64,000 nucleotides of DNA from Deltaproteobacteria bacterium (GCA_018657625.1 JABHWU010000053.1:1-64000); one strand, 5' to 3'. Counted from the stretch's first letter, positions 15,803 to 25,012 are shown. Made by a program: numbers and translations. The notes: generated by a model not told the origin, from the letters alone.

Positions 15803-16045
15803 ATGCCCGCTATAACTGTAAAGAATATCCCAGACAATCTGTATAAAAACCTTAAACTTGCTGCTCAAGTGCATCATCGAAGCATTAATTCTGAAATCAT
15901 TGCTTGCCTTGAAAGAGAATTAATGATTAACAAAGTGACGGTTAGAAAAAGAATCGAAAATGCTCGTCTACTAAGATCCAAATTGATAAATGAAATTGTT
16001 GATGCTGGTGAAATAGAGTCCCTAATTAATATGGGGAGACCATGA
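15803..16045 (+). CDS. FitA-like ribbon-helix-helix antitoxin
   Basis: An 80-residue Arc/FitA-type antitoxin. The N-terminal ribbon-helix-helix reads ITVKNIPDNLYKNLKLAAQV followed by HHRSINSEIIACLERELM, typical of the FitA/VapB group; the C-terminal half is basic then acidic and would embrace the toxin. AAAGGAG is at good spacing before the ATG. It overlaps the PIN toxin by 4 bases (ATGA). Confidence 0.88.
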   Translation: MPAITVKNIPDNLYKNLKLAAQVHHRSINSEIIACLERELMINKVTVRKRIENARLLRSKLINEIVDAGEIESLINMGRP

Positions 16046-16452
16046 TTGTAATCGATACGAATATCATTTGTTATCTGTACTTGCCTACAAAATATTCTGC
16101 AAATGCTGAACTACTATTAAAACAGGAGCCACAATGGGCAGTTCCTGTTTTGTGGAAAAGTGAGTTCAGAAATGTATTAATCGGTTATCTTCGAAAAAAT
16201 TTATTAGATTTAAAAACTGTCATATCCCTACTTCAAGAAGCAGAAGATTTGCTTTCGGATCAAGAATACCAAGTATCATCACTATCGGTAATGAATTTAG
16301 CTTCTCAGTCTGATTGTTCAACTTATGATTGTGAGTTTATCGCATTGGCTGACATTCTCAAAACCAAACTTATCACTCAAGACAAACAAATTCTACGAAA
16401 CTTCCCATCAACTGCATATTCCCTTGAGTCATATCTCAATCCAGAGGTCTAA
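16042..16452 (+). CDS. VapC-family PIN-domain toxin
   Basis: A 136-residue PIN ribonuclease. The acidic metal-binding residues are in place: Asp5 (VIDTN), Glu41 (WKSEFRN), Asp96 (STYDCEFIALA) and Asp114 (LITQDK). VapC toxins cleave tRNA or rRNA and are held inactive by the linked antitoxin. It is translationally coupled to the antitoxin gene at 15803. Its stop codon overlaps a degenerate attC-like core at 16447, suggesting that the pair is the last cassette of the cluster. Confidence 0.9.
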   Translation: MIVIDTNIICYLYLPTKYSANAELLLKQEPQWAVPVLWKSEFRNVLIGYLRKNLLDLKTVISLLQEAEDLLSDQEYQVSSLSVMNLASQSDCSTYDCEFIALADILKTKLITQDKQILRNFPSTAYSLESYLNPEV

Positions 16453-16498
16453 TATTATATTCAGTAGAGTTTTTTCTATTACATATATTGAGTTGTAT
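16447..16498. repeat. Degenerate attC-like site F
   Basis: GTCTAAT (16447-16453) and GTTGTAT (16492-16498) resemble attC cores and flank a weak, bulged stem around a T-rich loop. It is much poorer than sites B-E and is listed only because it sits at the end of the VapC gene, where a cassette boundary would be expected. Confidence 0.3.
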
Positions 16499-16771
16499 GG
16501 ATAATCAAGAAGATTCCATAAACAGGATTATCAGAGAGAATCAGAAAATATTTCAAATAAAATAAATTTTTGCTAATTGATGGTCTTTAATCTGTTAAGG
16601 GCGTTGTATAAGCTGTCTTTTAAAGGTTCAAAAAATTTTGAAAAAAAGACTGAAAGTGAATGACTAAGGGAATTTTATAAAATCAAATGAATAACAATTT
16701 GACACCAAAATTATCTTTTCAGGGAGAGGTTACTTATTAGGTTATGATACAGTAACAATTATCAATAAGAT

Positions 16772-16820
16772 TTGGCCAACTCACCAGATAAATATTGGTG
16801 AGTTGACCAAAATATTTTTA
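16772..16820. terminator. Strong inverted repeat between convergent genes
   Basis: TTGGCCAACTCACCA (16772-16786) and TGGTGAGTTGACCAA (16796-16810) form a 15-base stem with one G-T pair and a 9-base loop. On the plus strand it is followed by AATATTTTT. It lies between the rightward VapC gene and the leftward corrinoid-protein gene and may terminate both transcripts. Otherwise 16499-16928 holds no gene. Confidence 0.55.
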
Positions 16821-16860
16821 CGAATGACCACTATATTTTTACGAATGACCACTATATTTT
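16812..16860. repeat. 21-bp tandem direct repeat
   Basis: Two perfect 21-base units (ATATTTTTACGAATGACC plus ACT) at 16812-16832 and 16833-16853, with a third partial copy (ATATTTT). The period of two helical turns would suit a regulatory site, but no downstream gene reads away from it. It could equally be a mobile-element footprint. Confidence 0.6.
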
Positions 16861-16928
16861 GGTTCATATCTGTGATCATTATCATTCAAATGAAACCATT
16901 TGCACTATTGTACTAATTAATCAGTAAA

Positions 16929-17564
16929 TTAACCAATTAATTCAGTCAGTAATCTGGCTGCTCCACCGGCATCCTCTGCATAACCATCAGCACCAATTTT
17001 ATCAGCCCAGGCCTGACTGACAGGGGCACCACCGACAATCGTTTTAATCTTATCTTTTAGAGATTTTTCAACCAACAATTTTTCCAGATCAGCCTGGGCT
17101 TTCATGGTTGTTGTCAGCAAAGCACTGGTAGCAATAACATTAGCATTGACATCGATAGCCTTATCCACAAATGCTTGAGAAGAAACATCCCTTCCCAGAT
17201 CGTGCACAGTGAAACCACTGGCTGATAGAAAAGACTCGACAATACTTTTTCCGATATCATGAATATCACCTTTGACCGTTCCCAAAACAACAACACCTTT
17301 AGACACAATTTCACCACCGGACACCGCTTTGTTACAAAGATCTGCGGCTAATTTCATAGCGTCTGATGACATCACCAGCTCCGGTAGAAAGATCTCTTCA
17401 TTTTCAAATTTCTCTCCAATTTCAGAAATGCCCGGAACAAAACCTTGTTCCAGCAGTTCAGCTGCTGCTATCCCTTCTGCCAGGGCTTTTTCCACAACAA
17501 TCTTTACCTGGTCCTGATCCGCTTCAATAATTGCTTTTCTAGCCTCATTAAACAGTTGATTCAT
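16929..17564 (-). CDS. Corrinoid (methyl-carrier) protein for methylamine methyltransferases
   Basis: A 211-residue B12-binding protein of the MtmC/MtbC/MttC group. A helical cap domain (residues about 1-85, with ELLEQGFVPGISEIGEKFEN) precedes a Rossmann-like domain whose GDIHDIGKS motif gives the lower axial ligand His102; the SALLTTTM and VGGAPVSQAWADKIGADGYA motifs close the cobalamin site. The protein accepts a methyl group on Co(I) from the substrate methyltransferase and hands it to a second methyltransferase. It is the last gene of the leftward cluster, 128 bases after the MttB gene. GGGGATAA precedes the ATG. Which methylamine it serves cannot be read from sequence; the linked MttB makes MttC most likely. 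Confidence 0.93.
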   Translation of the reverse strand: MNQLFNEARKAIIEADQDQVKIVVEKALAEGIAAAELLEQGFVPGISEIGEKFENEEIFLPELVMSSDAMKLAADLCNKAVSGGEIVSKGVVVLGTVKGDIHDIGKSIVESFLSASGFTVHDLGRDVSSQAFVDKAIDVNANVIATSALLTTTMKAQADLEKLLVEKSLKDKIKTIVGGAPVSQAWADKIGADGYAEDAGGAARLLTELIG

Positions 17565-17692
17565 AACTTATCCCCGTAATTTCAATATTGATGACATTTC
17601 AATACAATTTAAAGATGTAATTCCAATTAAGATGAAATAAATATGGGAGCAGCAGACAGTTAGAACGCTACTGCTCTATAATGACTACGATA

Positions 17693-19147
17693 CTACTCAC
17701 CACTTTTAGCGATTTTTATCAGCTCTTCTGCTAAACCATCTTCTAATGGTTTCGGTTGATGTGTTGTCAGAATCTTTTTTGCTTTTTCAACAGAGACCTG
17801 ATGTAAATCTCTGGAACCTTTCTTTTCCCAACCACCACGCATTCTGCGATCAAACAACTCCGCCTGGACTTGCTCGGCTCTTAAATGCTTCATAGTGTGT
17901 TTTTGACCCAGAAAATTACCGGCAATGCCAACCTGTTTTATGAGATCAACGGCCATCAATTCTTTATTAACATCGATACCGTAGATGGTTCTTTTAATCA
18001 TAGCCGCAATTTCATCATCCATGACCATTTGACTAAAACTTAATATTTGACCCAATTCCAGCATTCCCATACCGTATATCAGATTGGCCCCTGCCAACGC
18101 TGGTAACATTGCGGTTATGGTTTTTTCGTGACCGGCTTGAGCGTCAGATAGTTTAGAATCCGCCTACGATCCCCCAACATAGCAAGGTACTTCATAATAA
18201 TGCGCTAACTCAGCCACAGCCGCACTAATCATACCCATTTCAGGGGCACCAACCGTGGCAGTGGCAGTCTTCATGTAAAAAGTCGTGGTTGAGGTTCCAT
18301 AAATACAAGGAGTTCCCGGATTTGTCAGTTGGGCCAACACTATCCCACTGAGCACTTCCGCATTATGGATCACTAGGGTTCCAGCCAGAGGAATCGGGGC
18401 TGTAGCTCCGGACATGGCCATACTAAGCACATCGATGGGCATCCAGTTTTTGGCTGATTCGATAATCACCGCACAACATTCATCAATAAGTTGTAAAGGA
18501 CTGGTCGGACAAACACCAAAGGAAACAATGGGTCGATATTTCAGAGTTTCTTTATCACCCACAACAGCGGCTGCCATTTCGATCATTTTTTGGCAATGGT
18601 CACCGGACTCAGCATCCATGGCAATATGTTTGGTGGTATTAGGCAAAGTAACTGCACAACCGATAAGATCGCGATAACTTTCCGGCTCGTCTTCCGCAGA
18701 CACCGGTGGTGATGCAACATCGACATTTTCCAGGGCATCACATAATATAGCCATATTTTTAACATCTTCCAGGTTTGAATCTCTAATTTCACCGGTTTCA
18801 AGATCCTGGGTTAAGGCACCGGTATTAAATGGCGTAAACCCTACTTCCCTGCCACCCATCATAAAATCCTGGGCCTTGTCACGACCTGCCAGTAGTATAT
18901 GGCTTGGACATTGCGCCATCGCCTCATTGACAAGATGATTAGGAAAGCGAACCACTTTTGTCTTCTTATTTACCCAGCAACCACCCTTTTCAAAAATTTT
19001 CAGGGCTTCATCATGATCTACAAAAACCCCCGTTGATTGCAAAACATCAAGTGTTGCAACGTGAATCTGATCCAATTCATCTTCAGTAAGAGACTTCAAC
19101 CCCCAACCTTTCAGCGCGTTTATACCGGCCATCGGTACCTGCCTCAT
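17693..19147 (-). CDS. mttB: Trimethylamine:corrinoid methyltransferase MttB with in-frame amber (pyrrolysine)
   Basis: A 484-residue protein if TAG at 18164-18166 (codon 328) is read as pyrrolysine. The two halves are in one frame: ...VPCYVGGS-TAG-ADSKLSDAQAGHEKT... . The amber lies near Pyl334 of archaeal MttB, and sequence on both sides is conserved with the second copy at 23558. The N-terminal half carries CPSHILLAGR, SFGVCPTSPLQLIDECCAVI and VIHNAEVLSGIVLAQLTNPG; the C-terminal half carries LPALAGANLIYGMGMLELGQ. The enzyme would move a methyl group from trimethylamine to the corrinoid protein. GGAGG precedes the ATG at 19147. Reading it as two genes is unlikely, because the second half would lack a start with a ribosome site. 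Confidence 0.92.
18164..18166 (-). other. In-frame TAG, predicted pyrrolysine codon of mttB copy 1
   Basis: Codon 328 on the minus strand. It sits in a conserved context (CYVGGS before, ADSK after) that is the same in the second mttB, where it is CYVGGT before and SDSK after. Confidence 0.9.
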
Positions 19148-19369
19148 TCCAACCTCCTTTTCTTATTTTTTTTGATGAAATTTCTAAAACAAACAAATAG
19201 CTTCCGGATTAAACATTAAGATCAGGGAACGTATCAAGTACATTTCCCCTGATTTAAAACTGTAAATTGGAAGTCCATTTATTATTAAGGATTTATTAGC
19301 CGGGATGCCTTATTTCATCTCATAATCCAGCATAATTTAGGAGGTATATATTGCACAAACGGTACCTTT

Positions 19370-20293
19370 TTAACCTCTTTCCATTTTCACCAAAAAGATA
19401 CCACTGCCAATAATAAACAAAATGCCAATCAGCGTGGTTATTGATGGTATTTCATTCCAAATTAAATACCCCATTAAAGCCGTTGGTACCATCCCACAAT
19501 ACTCAAATGGTGTAATGGTAGAAGCTTTTGCTAACCGATAGGCCTGGGAAAGGCAATATAATCCCATGGCTGCAATAATACCAAGAGTAATCAATTTAAG
19601 CAGATCGGAAAATGTAGGAATCACCCAGGCCCGGGTTAGAAATTCCATACTGGGATGAACAGTTAAGGTAGGTATGCCACTTCCCATAAATAGACCAAGA
19701 ACACCTGACACAATAAAAGAACAGATTATAAAATAAACACTCATCACAGAAGCGCTTTCCGTAATGGCCATTCGTCTCGTAATCATCACTCCTCCTGCGT
19801 AGGCCAAAGCGGCGATAACAGGTAAAATGGCTGCCGGATCAACAATTCCAATACCTGGATGGACAATAATGATTACACCAATAAAACCTGTTAATAATAA
19901 CATCCATCGATGTAGCGAAACCTGCTCCTTAAGTAGAATAACAGACAAGAGGGTCACAAAAAAAGGTGAGGCATAAAATAAAGCGATAACATCGGCCAAA
20001 GGCATCGCTGCTATTCCCAGATAGAAAAAGGTATAAGCAAGCAACATTAATAATGACCGTAAAATATGCAAACCGATTTTTTTGGATTTTAAACTGGCAA
20101 AACCGGAATCAAAATAAACCAATATCAGACAAGGGATAAACGCAGTAATAGCTCTGCAAAACATAATTTCAAAAACAGGATACCCACCACTTAGAGAGCG
20201 TATAATTACATCCTGGATAGAAAAAACCACTACCCCTGCCAGTAAAAACAAAATGCCTAAAACTGCCTTATCTTCCTGATAATTGATCGTCAT
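19370..20293 (-). CDS. EamA/DMT-family transporter
   Basis: A 307-residue inner-membrane protein with ten hydrophobic segments in two EamA halves. The first shows GVVVFSIQDVIIRSL and PLADVIALFYASPFFVTLLS, the second AMGLYCLSQAYRLAKASTIT and PFEYCGMVPTALMGYLIWNE. DMT-superfamily carriers move small metabolites, often outward. AGAGG lies before the ATG. It sits between a non-pyrrolysine MttB homologue and an mttB gene on the same strand, so it may carry a methylated amine or its demethylated product. The substrate is not predictable from sequence. Confidence 0.88.
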   Translation of the reverse strand: MTINYQEDKAVLGILFLLAGVVVFSIQDVIIRSLSGGYPVFEIMFCRAITAFIPCLILVYFDSGFASLKSKKIGLHILRSLLMLLAYTFFYLGIAAMPLADVIALFYASPFFVTLLSVILLKEQVSLHRWMLLLTGFIGVIIIVHPGIGIVDPAAILPVIAALAYAGGVMITRRMAITESASVMSVYFIICSFIVSGVLGLFMGSGIPTLTVHPSMEFLTRAWVIPTFSDLLKLITLGIIAAMGLYCLSQAYRLAKASTITPFEYCGMVPTALMGYLIWNEIPSITTLIGILFIIGSGIFLVKMERG

Positions 20294-20382
20294 GTTTTAA
20301 GCCTCTTTACCTGCCATTCTATTTTGGATTTCCTGGAAAAAGCATCAATAACAGAAAATTTTAATACTGCAAACGGCAATCG

Positions 20383-21867
20383 TTAAAGAAGTTCAGTTTC
20401 AGCGGCTTTAATGATTTTTTGCATTTCTGCTTTGATCTGCGCTTCGAGAGGAGTTGGCTGATGGTTGTTAAGTATCCATCTGGCTTTTTCCAGAGCTATT
20501 TCATGGGGATCTTTAAACTCGTTGTCCTGACCTGACCATTGGTGAGATACTCCCGGATTCCACAGTTTTCGCATGTTTTCAACAGTATATTTAGAAGCCA
20601 GGTAATGGCCTCCGGGCCCGGTTTGGGTTATTTCTTCTACAGCTAAAGCGTAGTCATCTACAACGATACCCTTAGTCATCGCCTCAATGGAGTTGATCAC
20701 TTCGTCTTCAAGAATAATTGCTTCATGAGACAGGGTTGTGTAGAGTTCTGTTAATCCCATATTAGGAATCATATCCGGCGCGGTCTGAAAAACAAACATA
20801 GCATCAACCGCTGACTCCTTTCCGTGACGCCAGGTTCCTGGTTTTTGGGTATCACCGGATCCAAAGCCGCACATTACCGGTAAATCATAGTAATGCCCTA
20901 ATTGCGAGATCCCTGCATGAAGCAGATGTTGCATCCTGGAAGAAGACATACTCCCTCCGGTTAAAGGATTCATGGTAACGCTGAAAAATGAATAATAGCA
21001 GGGTGCTCCAGGGTGAACCAATTGTAAATAACAGATGGTGCTTAAAATTTCAGCATTTCCCTGCACAAAAGTTCCAGCCACAGAGGCAGGTGCTGTTGCC
21101 CCCAAAGTCGGCATAGTAGCCACTCCAACCGGTAGGCCGGCTTCAGCGAAAACTAATCCAGCCTCAAGAGACTCAGCATCTTGATTTAGTGGAGATACGG
21201 GGCATATCAGGGCTGAAAGTGGTGGCCTTTTTTTGGTTTGATCACTGCCACCACCAATCAGTTTTGCCATTTCCACCACATATTTAGAAGGAGTTTTTTT
21301 TACACTACTAATGATATGGACATGTTTTTCAGTATTGTTAAAAGAAGCTTCAACTTCATGAAGCGGCATCAAAGCAGTTGGAACATCATGCGCACTGACC
21401 ATTGGCCAGTAGTAACTACAGGAAGGCAAGTAATCACAAATTCTGGCCATATCCGCCACATCCTGTTTGACAGATTGACGTCGCTCTCGAGTGTTAATAT
21501 CAATGGTAGCCATCCCGGTACCGGCATTCGCTAAATAGGTTTTTTCACCGTTTAAAACCATATCCAGTTCCCTTCGTCCACGGGTTGATGCCATGGTATA
21601 AGTTCGCGGAGCCCTGGCAATAGTGTCCATCAATAGCTTAGTAGGAATCTTTACCCGTTGTTCTTTAAAATCAACGTTTGCTCCTGCTTCTGCAAAAATT
21701 TTCAACGCTTTTTCAGAAGGAAAACGAACACCGGTCGTTTCAAGAACCATCAAGGTTGCTTCATGGATCTTTTTTACATCCAAATCTGATAAAAACTGGA
21801 TTTGTAGCTCGGGTTTCATTGAAATGGGCTTAATTGAGGCAGTTGGCTTCTTATTTTGTGTATTCAT
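20383..21867 (-). CDS. MttB-family methyltransferase without pyrrolysine (MtgB-like group)
   Basis: A 494-residue member of the trimethylamine methyltransferase family (COG5598) that has no amber codon; the region where Pyl occurs in MttB reads LPVMCGFGSGDTQKPGTW. Non-Pyl members demethylate quaternary amines such as glycine betaine, proline betaine or carnitine, so a quaternary ammonium substrate is likely. Other motifs: TKLLMDTIARAPRTYTMAST, TYLANAGTGMATID, CPVSPLNQDAESLEAGLVFA and TQTGPGGHYLASKYTVENMR. The start at 21867 has GGAG upstream, separated from the ATG by exactly nine C residues, an unusual homopolymer that could vary by slippage. Within the cluster it would supply a second, quaternary-amine entry. 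Confidence 0.88.
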   Translation of the reverse strand: MNTQNKKPTASIKPISMKPELQIQFLSDLDVKKIHEATLMVLETTGVRFPSEKALKIFAEAGANVDFKEQRVKIPTKLLMDTIARAPRTYTMASTRGRRELDMVLNGEKTYLANAGTGMATIDINTRERRQSVKQDVADMARICDYLPSCSYYWPMVSAHDVPTALMPLHEVEASFNNTEKHVHIISSVKKTPSKYVVEMAKLIGGGSDQTKKRPPLSALICPVSPLNQDAESLEAGLVFAEAGLPVGVATMPTLGATAPASVAGTFVQGNAEILSTICYLQLVHPGAPCYYSFFSVTMNPLTGGSMSSSRMQHLLHAGISQLGHYYDLPVMCGFGSGDTQKPGTWRHGKESAVDAMFVFQTAPDMIPNMGLTELYTTLSHEAIILEDEVINSIEAMTKGIVVDDYALAVEEITQTGPGGHYLASKYTVENMRKLWNPGVSHQWSGQDNEFKDPHEIALEKARWILNNHQPTPLEAQIKAEMQKIIKAAETELL

Positions 21868-21876
21868 GGGGGGGGG
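21868..21876 (-). repeat. C9 homopolymer between ribosome site and start codon
   Basis: On the coding strand the sequence is GGAG followed by nine C and the ATG of the MttB-like gene. A change in tract length would alter the Shine-Dalgarno to start spacing. This is a possible translational phase-variation tract. Confidence 0.7.
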
Positions 21877-21938
21877 CTCCAATACTATCGTTATTTAATA
21901 TCCTGATATTTTTTGATTCATTTTCGTTTGAGTCATCA

Positions 21939-21978
21939 TTTTTTTTAATCCTTTGTTTTTCACAAAGGGTTAAAAAAA
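21939..21978. terminator. Bidirectional-looking hairpin downstream of mtbB
   Basis: TTTTTTAATCCTTTG (ending 21955) and CAAAGGGTTAAAAAA (from 21963) make a 15-base stem with one G-T pair and a 7-base loop; the stem ends in an A/T run on both strands. It lies 120 bases after the mtbB stop codon. It probably ends the mtbB transcript, so the genes downstream may use another promoter. Confidence 0.7.
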
Positions 21979-22098
21979 GGGATGAAGGGATACGCACTGA
22001 TCTATCTTATTTTTATTACCCCAGTGCAATGAATTTGCTGTTCCCAGAGCGAAGTCAAAGGGTGACAATACTGACCAGCCACCCTTTATCTTTCTTCT

Positions 22099-23511
22099 TT
22101 ATATAAAATCCCTGATATTAGCCTTAAACAGATTCACAGAATTAATCTCTATATCAAGCAATTTTGCAATCTTACACTTAGCTTGAATACCTTTTGAGCC
22201 ACCACTCATCGAAATAATGGTTCCAATATCAAGTTCTTCCCGTAATTCCAGCATTTTTTCTTCATCAGTCAGATCTATAACCTCAACCCCCAATTTTTTG
22301 GCAACATATTGTTTGGCATCATTAATTTTCATTTTGCGGGACATTTGCATCCAGGCAACCAGATCTCCGGTTGTCCGCAAGCCTCCCATAGCAGAACCCA
22401 TAATATGTGCGCACTGTGAACCAAGGGTATCACCTGTGCCTATCTACAAGCCATCGGCCATACCGATTTGAACCAGGGATTTTGAAGCTCTGGTGACTGC
22501 ACCAATCGGAGGAACTTCATATAAAGGCACGCCACAAACACCCATACCAACATTGGGATGAATTGGGATATTAGCCACTTCAGCTGTTGCCTTAACCATG
22601 GTCACAGAACGCGACAAGTTCCAGGGAGTGGTTTCGGTTGTGTTAACATTGACAGTGGGGCCAAAAATATCTACGCCTGCCGCTTCTGCTACTTTCACCA
22701 ACTGATGAGGATAGAGTCCTGCCAGTCGAGTATCCTCAAAGAAAATCTTTCCATGCATCCCCAGAACAAATTCAGATGCCATTCCGAGTTCCATATACAT
22801 GTTCGGAGCGATTTTTTTCAATTCACGAACGGCTTCCAGCGCTGCAGCCATATCCGCATCACCGGCAGAACCACTGGTGTCAAAATTCATGGCTTCGCAA
22901 CCGACCTGATTCAATTCTTTACCAATATAAACCAGATCACTTTTTAACTGTTGCTTAGCATCCAACTGGGCTTGTCGTGCTTCATCAATTTTACCTATGG
23001 GCAAAAGTTCTGCCGGATTGTCAAAAGGACCATCCGGTCGAAAATAAAGTCCCATATTGGGTTGTGACCCATAAAACATTGGAATCGTGGTCGTTTGTGA
23101 AGTCGAATAGTATTCATTGGCTTCATAATGAATCACCGCTTTGGCCGGTTTATAACTAAAATCATTATGCCCCATACAGCAGGTATCACCACAGGCTGCC
23201 CTTTCCCAGTTCAAGATGGCTGTGGGACGACTCATGGGAATTCCCATCCCACTATTTTCCTGATCCGCATAATAGGTCATAGAACAGGAATCATCGGTGA
23301 CAACAACCTCTTCCCCTGGTGAAACACTAACGATTCTTCCAGGTTCACAAAAGATATCCAGCAACTGCTCCCTTTCTTCTTTGGTTAAGGATGGAATTTG
23401 GGCACGATCAGATGCATCATTGGTTCCCCTTATAATATCTTCAGCAATCTCATCTTTTGTCATCATAATGCGTCCACCATCACCCAAATGAGTCATCACT
23501 TGGTTGTGCAT
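22099..23511 (-). CDS. mtbB: Dimethylamine:corrinoid methyltransferase MtbB with in-frame amber (pyrrolysine)
   Basis: A 470-residue protein when TAG at 22444-22446 (codon 356) is read as pyrrolysine. Archaeal MtbB carries Pyl at residue 356, and the length is close to the archaeal enzyme. Context is [32 protein letters not shown]-terminal motifs include [40 protein letters not shown] and [20 protein letters not shown]. MtbB transfers a methyl group from dimethylamine to its corrinoid protein. AGGAG lies upstream of the ATG at 23511. It lies 46 bases downstream of the second mttB and is surely co-transcribed. Dimethylamine is the product of MttB, so the pair gives sequential demethylation. 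Confidence 0.93.
22444..22446 (-). other. In-frame TAG, predicted pyrrolysine codon of mtbB
   Basis: Codon 356 of the minus-strand reading frame, at the residue number known for Pyl in archaeal MtbB. The frame remains open for another 114 codons with good similarity and ends in TAA. Confidence 0.92.
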
Positions 23512-23557
23512 ATTTTTTCTCCTAAAGGTATATGTGGAATATTCGTTTTAAATATTA

Positions 23558-25012
23558 TTATTCAACACTTTTTGCAATTTTCACCAATTCTTCCGCCAGT
23601 CCATCTTCCAATGGTGCCGGTTTGTGGTCCGCAATTAAAGCTTTGGCACGTTCAATGGAAGCCTGATTTAGATCTTTAGCGCCTTTCTTTTCCCAGCCAC
23701 CACGCATACGCCGGTCCAGTAATCCGGCCTGAACTTGCTCATCCCTCAAATGTTTCATGGTATGTTTTTGACCAAGAAAATTACCGCCGATTCCAACTTT
23801 TTTTATCAGATCTACTGCCATCAATTCATCGTTAACATCAATTCCACGTACGATTCTTTTAACCATGGCTGCTATTTCATCATCCATTACCATTTGGCTA
23901 AAGCTTAATGTCTGTCCCATTTCTAACATGCCCATTCCATACATCATATTGGCACCTGCCAATGCGGGTATTAAACTGGAAAGGGTTTTTTCATGACCGA
24001 CCTGGGCATCAGATATTTTCGAATCGCTCTAGGTACCTCCGACATAGCAGGGAACCTTATAATAGTGAGCCATAGATGCTGCAGCTGCACTAATCATTGC
24101 CATTTCCGGTGCCCCCACAGTCGCCGTTCCATGTTTCATGTAAAATGTGGTTGTGGAACTACCATAGATAACGGGTGTCCCCGGATTGGTTATTTGAGCC
24201 AGAACAATCCCGGCTAGTACTTCAGCATTATGAACGATGATTGTGCTGGCCAAGGGAATCGGAGTAGACGCCCCGGACATTGCCATACTTAACACATTTA
24301 TCGGTAGATGATTTTTGGATGCTTCAATGAGTACGTCACAGCAATCACCAATCAATTGTAATGGACTGGTGGGGCAGACACCAAATGAAATAATTGGTCT
24401 GATCTTTAGTTCATCCGTTCCACCAACAATTGCTGCCGCCATTTCTATCACTTTTTTACAGCGGGCGCCTGACTCTGCATCTCCATCAATATGCTTGGAA
24501 GTATTTGTAAAACTAACAGCTGCAGCGTGAAGCTCAAAAGAACTGTCTGGCATGTCTGTTGGTGAAACCGGTGGTGTATAAATATCCACGTTTTCCAGGG
24601 CATCACACAATATCGCCATCTCTTTAACGTCTTTCAGGGTGGATTCTCTAATCTCTCCTGTCTCCAGATCTTCGGTTTGAACAGCCGTACCAAAAGAGGT
24701 GAAACCAATGTTTTTACCTCCCATCATGAAGTCATTTTTGGGATCTCTTCCGGCCAGCAGAATATTACTGGGACTTAAACGAATGGCCTCGTTCACCAGA
24801 TGTTTAGGAAAGCGAACGACTTTTGTTTTATGGTTAACCCAGCATCCTCCTTTCTCCAGAATTTTCAATGCCTCATCATGATCAACCAGAAGTCCGGTGG
24901 ACTGCATGATTTCAAGTGTTCCCACATGCAGACGCTCCATCTGATCTTCCGTTAAAGAATTAAGGCCCCAGCCGATCAACGAATTGATTCCAGCCGATGG
25001 TGTACTTCTCAT
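23558..25012 (-). CDS. mttB: Second trimethylamine:corrinoid methyltransferase MttB with in-frame amber (pyrrolysine)
   Basis: A 484-residue paralogue of the gene at 17693, with the amber codon again at position 328 (24029-24031): YVGGT-TAG-SDSKISDAQVGHEKT. Both copies have identical length and share most of the C-terminal residues (QKHTMKHLR, DRRMRGGWEKKG, PLEDGLAEELVKIAK). GGAGG lies directly before the ATG at 25012. It is the second gene of the leftward cluster, after the aminotransferase, and is followed by mtbB. The two copies may differ in substrate, expression or cognate corrinoid protein; only one corrinoid gene is in view. Confidence 0.92.
24029..24031 (-). other. In-frame TAG, predicted pyrrolysine codon of mttB copy 2
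   Basis: Codon 328 of the minus-strand frame, at the same codon as in mttB copy 1, with conserved residues on both sides. Confidence 0.9.

Noticed and set aside
16812-16860. CRISPR or origin iterons
   Set aside because: Only two full units and no replication gene nearby.
11126-16928. Integron integrase
   Set aside because: No tyrosine recombinase is encoded in either strand of this region.
17693-18109. Separate 138-residue gene
   Set aside because: It is the C-terminal part of mttB in the same frame as 18164-19147, separated only by one TAG and a conserved linker.
19226-19254. Terminator between the DMT and mttB genes
   Set aside because: A short hairpin exists, but it has no T-run on the coding strand and the pairing is weak.
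22099-22401. Separate 100-residue gene
   Set aside because: It is the C-terminal part of mtbB beyond the amber codon; the frame and similarity are continuous.
23558-23962. Separate 134-residue gene
   Set aside because: It is the C-terminal part of the second mttB beyond the amber codon.
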